The position numbers were made by a program, and so were the translations under genes. From NCBI RefSeq assembly GCF_003952725.1, contig NZ_CP032509.1, forward strand, positions 186,001-250,000: a DNA stretch of 64,000 nt, written 5' to 3'. A model generated the notes under the pieces. The model had not been told where the DNA came from and made no database searches. It was given only the letters and a program-made list of their open reading frames with translations. The DNA comes from Georhizobium profundi (lineage in GTDB: Bacteria; Pseudomonadota; Alphaproteobacteria; Rhizobiales; Rhizobiaceae). This document shows positions 61,904 to 64,000 of this stretch, piece after piece (within the stretch, counting starts at the first letter, position 1; each line of letters starts with the position of its first letter).

Positions 61904-62722
61904 ATGAAGACCGACATCATGAACGGAAAGCGCGGCCTCATCATGGGGGTCGCCAACAACCATTCCATCGCCTGGGGCATTGCCAAGGCGCTGCGCGCTG
62001 CCGGCGCGGAACTTGCCTTCACCTATCAGGGCGATGCATTCGGCAAACGCGTGAAGCCGCTTGCCGCCGAGCTCGGCTCCGACATTCTTCTGCCGTGCGA
62101 CGTGGAGCAGATCGAAACGGTCGATGCCGTCTTCGATACGCTGAAGGAAAAATGGGGCACGCTTGACTTCGTCGTGCACGCCATCGGCTTTTCGGACCGG
62201 AATGAACTGAAGGGACTCTATGCCGACACCACGCGGGACAATTTCTCCCGCACCATGGTGATCTCGTGCTTCTCCTTCACCGAAGTCGCCAAGCGCGCTG
62301 CGGCCATGATGAACGAAGGCGGCTCGCTTCTGACGCTCACCTATGCCGGCTCCACCCGCGTCATGCCCAACTACAACGTCATGGGTGTCGCCAAGGCAGC
62401 ACTCGAGGCAAGCGTCCGCTATCTCGCTGCGGATTACGGCCCGAAGCAGATCCGCGTGAACGCGATTTCAGCGGGTCCGGTGCGCACGCTGGCCGGCGCC
62501 GGCATTGCCGATGCGCGGGTCATGTTCAGCTACCAGGCACGCAATTCACCCATGCGGCGCACCGTCACGATCGACGATGTGGGCTCGTCTTCGCTTTACC
62601 TTCTTTCGGACATGTCGCGCGGCGTGACGGGCGAAGTTCATTTCGTTGACTCGGGTTACCACATCACGTCGATGCCCGTGCTGGACGAGCTCAAGCGGCA
62701 GGACCCGGAAGAAAGCGAATAG
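61904..62722 (+). CDS. fabI: Enoyl-ACP reductase (NADH)
   Basis: 272 residues: an SDR fold with GVANNHSIAWGIAK, and the catalytic Tyr-x6-Lys in YNVMGVAK. It reduces the enoyl-ACP in each elongation cycle and is the usual target of triclosan and isoniazid-like inhibitors. Last gene of the fabA-fabB-fabI group. Confidence 0.95.
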   Translation: MKTDIMNGKRGLIMGVANNHSIAWGIAKALRAAGAELAFTYQGDAFGKRVKPLAAELGSDILLPCDVEQIETVDAVFDTLKEKWGTLDFVVHAIGFSDRNELKGLYADTTRDNFSRTMVISCFSFTEVAKRAAAMMNEGGSLLTLTYAGSTRVMPNYNVMGVAKAALEASVRYLAADYGPKQIRVNAISAGPVRTLAGAGIADARVMFSYQARNSPMRRTVTIDDVGSSSLYLLSDMSRGVTGEVHFVDSGYHITSMPVLDELKRQDPEESE

Positions 62723-62908
62723 GGTTCATCTGGAAGAGCAGCCAAGTAACGCGTAGTAAGCCACAGGCGTTCACGCACACGTTACCAATTTGTAATCTTC
62801 GTCATCCTTGAATCGCCATATTCCCAGAGCCAAATTGATGTCATCGGCAACACGAAATCTGCCGGTGTCCGGCTCTACTGGCTTGTCCCCCGCCACTGCC
62901 GGACATAG
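62723..62908. other. Intergenic after fabI, no gene seen
   Basis: The gap to the next gene is 339 bp in all and holds the inverted repeat and terminator listed next. No coding signal. Confidence 0.5.
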
Positions 62909-62945
62909 GGACAAAGGCCTCATCCCCCTCTCCGGGCCTTTGTCC
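62909..62945. repeat. Long inverted repeat after fabI
   Basis: GGACAAAGGCC, 15 bases, GGCCTTTGTCC: perfect 11-bp arms. No T-run follows on either strand, so it is a hairpin, not a simple terminator. Confidence 0.6.
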
Positions 62946-62957
62946 GATCTATAGGAA

Positions 62958-62998
62958 GCCGTCGCGACACCGCCCCCCGTCGCGGCGGCTTTTCTTTT
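62958..62998 (+). terminator. Rho-independent terminator of the fab operon
   Basis: Stem GCCGTCGCGAC / GTCGCGGCGGC (11 pairs, one G-T), 10-base loop, then TTTTCTTTT. It lies 236 bp after fabI and 64 bp before the peptidase gene. Confidence 0.85.
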
Positions 62999-63061
62999 GG
63001 CCGGACGCGGCTATGGTCCCACGCAAATCAGTTGCTTTGAAATCCTGCGAGGATCCGTCCC

Positions 63062-64000
63062 ATGTCCCTGTCCGCACCTGCGCTCGAGCGCGCCGACGCC
63101 AACCTTCCGGCAAGCCTGGAGCGTCTGTTCGATCTCATCCGCATCCGCTCCATCTCCACCGATCCTGCCTACAAGGACGAGTGCCGCAAGGCGGCCGCCT
63201 GGCTGGTCGCGGAACTTTCGGCGATTGGTTTCGACGCATCGGTGCGCGACACGCCGGGCCATCCGATGGTGGTGGCGCACAACAACGAAGCGGGTGAAGC
63301 TGCCCCGCATGTTCTTTTCTATGGCCATTACGACGTTCAGCCGGTCGACCCGCTGAACCTTTGGGAAAACGACCCGTTCGAGCCGGCCGTGCGCGAGGCG
63401 AAGTCGGGCCGCAAAGTCATCACCGGTCGCGGCGCCGCAGACGACAAGGGTCAGCTGATGACCTTCGTCGAGGCCTGCCGTGCCGTGCGCGAGACGGCCG
63501 GCAAGCTGCCGGTCCGCGTCACGATCCTGTTCGAAGGCGAGGAAGAATCCGGCTCCCCGTCGCTCAAGCCCTTCCTCGAAGCCAATGCGGCTGAGTTGAG
63601 GGCCGATTTCGCGCTCGTTTGCGACACCAATATGTGGGACGCGGAAACGCCGGCGATTTCGGCAGGCCTGCGCGGGCTCGTCGGCGAAGAGATCACCATC
63701 ACTGCCGCAGACCGCGACCTGCATTCGGGCTATTTCGGCGGAGCGGCCGCCAATCCGATCCACATCCTCTCGTCGATTCTCGCCGAAATGCGCGATGCCG
63801 ATGGCCGGATCACGATCCCGGGATTCTACGACGGCGTCGAGGAGACGCCTGACGAGATCAAGGCGATCTGGGACAAGCTTGGGCGTTCTGCCGAAGACTT
63901 CCTCGGCGAAGTCGGTCTGAAGAAACTTGCCGGCGAAAAAGGCCGCTCGGTGCACGAACTTACCTGGGCCCGGCCCACGGCGGAAGTGAACGGCATCTGG
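63062..64000 (+). CDS. M20-family dipeptidase, 3' end beyond the window
   Basis: The first 313 codons of an M20/ArgE/DapE-type metallopeptidase: HYDVQPVDPLNLWENDPFEP (first metal His and Asp), GRGAADDKGQ (bridging Asp), and EGEEESGSPSL (catalytic Glu pair). The YGHYDVQP wording suggests a dipeptidase. The frame is open at base 64000, so the gene runs on. Confidence 0.9.
   Translation, partial: MSLSAPALERADANLPASLERLFDLIRIRSISTDPAYKDECRKAAAWLVAELSAIGFDASVRDTPGHPMVVAHNNEAGEAAPHVLFYGHYDVQPVDPLNLWENDPFEPAVREAKSGRKVITGRGAADDKGQLMTFVEACRAVRETAGKLPVRVTILFEGEEESGSPSLKPFLEANAAELRADFALVCDTNMWDAETPAISAGLRGLVGEEITITAADRDLHSGYFGGAAANPIHILSSILAEMRDADGRITIPGFYDGVEETPDEIKAIWDKLGRSAEDFLGEVGLKKLAGEKGRSVHELTWARPTAEVNGIW

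Noticed and set aside
63011..63955. A 314-codon open frame on the minus strand
   Set aside because: Antisense to the M20 peptidase, whose metal and catalytic motifs are clear on the plus strand.
1..64000. CRISPR arrays, rRNA genes and complete insertion sequences
   Set aside because: No regularly spaced repeats, no rRNA-like sequence and no transposase frame were seen on either strand.

Overview
The window looks like a chromosomal segment of a GC-rich alphaproteobacterium of the Hyphomicrobiales (Rhizobiales; a Phyllobacteriaceae or Mesorhizobium-like genome fits best). The evidence is an Irr-type Fur regulator beside fabA-fabB-fabI, argB, a DUF1127 protein, and a Trb conjugation module of the alphaproteobacterial kind with TrbK-alt and DUF2274 proteins. 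No species can be fixed from the sequence alone.

About 1-51.8 kb is accessory DNA and reads as the right-hand part of an integrative and conjugative element. Its right edge is a tyrosine-recombinase gene (50301-51599, minus) next to a 46-bp 3' fragment of a tRNA-Arg(ACG) gene (51772-51817), the expected att scar. The left edge is not in the window.

Cargo, 1-32.2 kb: an envelope and metal-stress island. It holds a ZntA-like P-type ATPase, a CDF exporter, PCu(A)C and SCO proteins, DsbA/DsbB and TlpA-like thiol oxidoreductases, three L,D-transpeptidases, a SleB hydrolase, an M23 peptidase, an orphan cytochrome b, an orphan CcmF, an APC permease, and two MerR regulators with the same three-cysteine spacing (CadR/PbrR/ZntR-like). 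Reading both strands I find ten promoters with the MerR architecture, all with a 19-bp -35/-10 spacer carrying a CTCTAGC..GCTAGAG-type palindrome. They sit in front of almost every transcription unit of the island. I infer a soft-metal-responsive regulon that rewires envelope redox chemistry, the cell wall and electron transfer as well as exporting metal. Two members are broken: an HXXEE membrane protein with a stop codon inside its signature motif, and a pseudoazurin with an in-frame amber codon.

33.3-43.1 kb: a complete, tightly overlapping trbBCDEJ-K-LFGI mating-pair operon plus a DUF2274 gene. A LysR gene with one of the MerR-type promoters lies directly upstream. No relaxase or coupling protein is in the window.

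43.2-50.1 kb: a defence and stability cluster. It has an AlbA_2/Schlafen-type protein, a Phd/StbD-like antitoxin with a perfect operator palindrome and a truncated toxin, an IetA/IetS-like AAA ATPase and S8 protease pair, an AbiJ-NTD4-like protein and a small HEPN protein.

51.9-64 kb: core chromosome. It has a LysR/YeiH divergent pair, MsrB, an ECF sigma/anti-sigma pair, ArgB, a 2-hydroxyacid dehydrogenase, an SH3 protein, Irr, FabA-FabB-FabI and an M20 dipeptidase cut by the window end.
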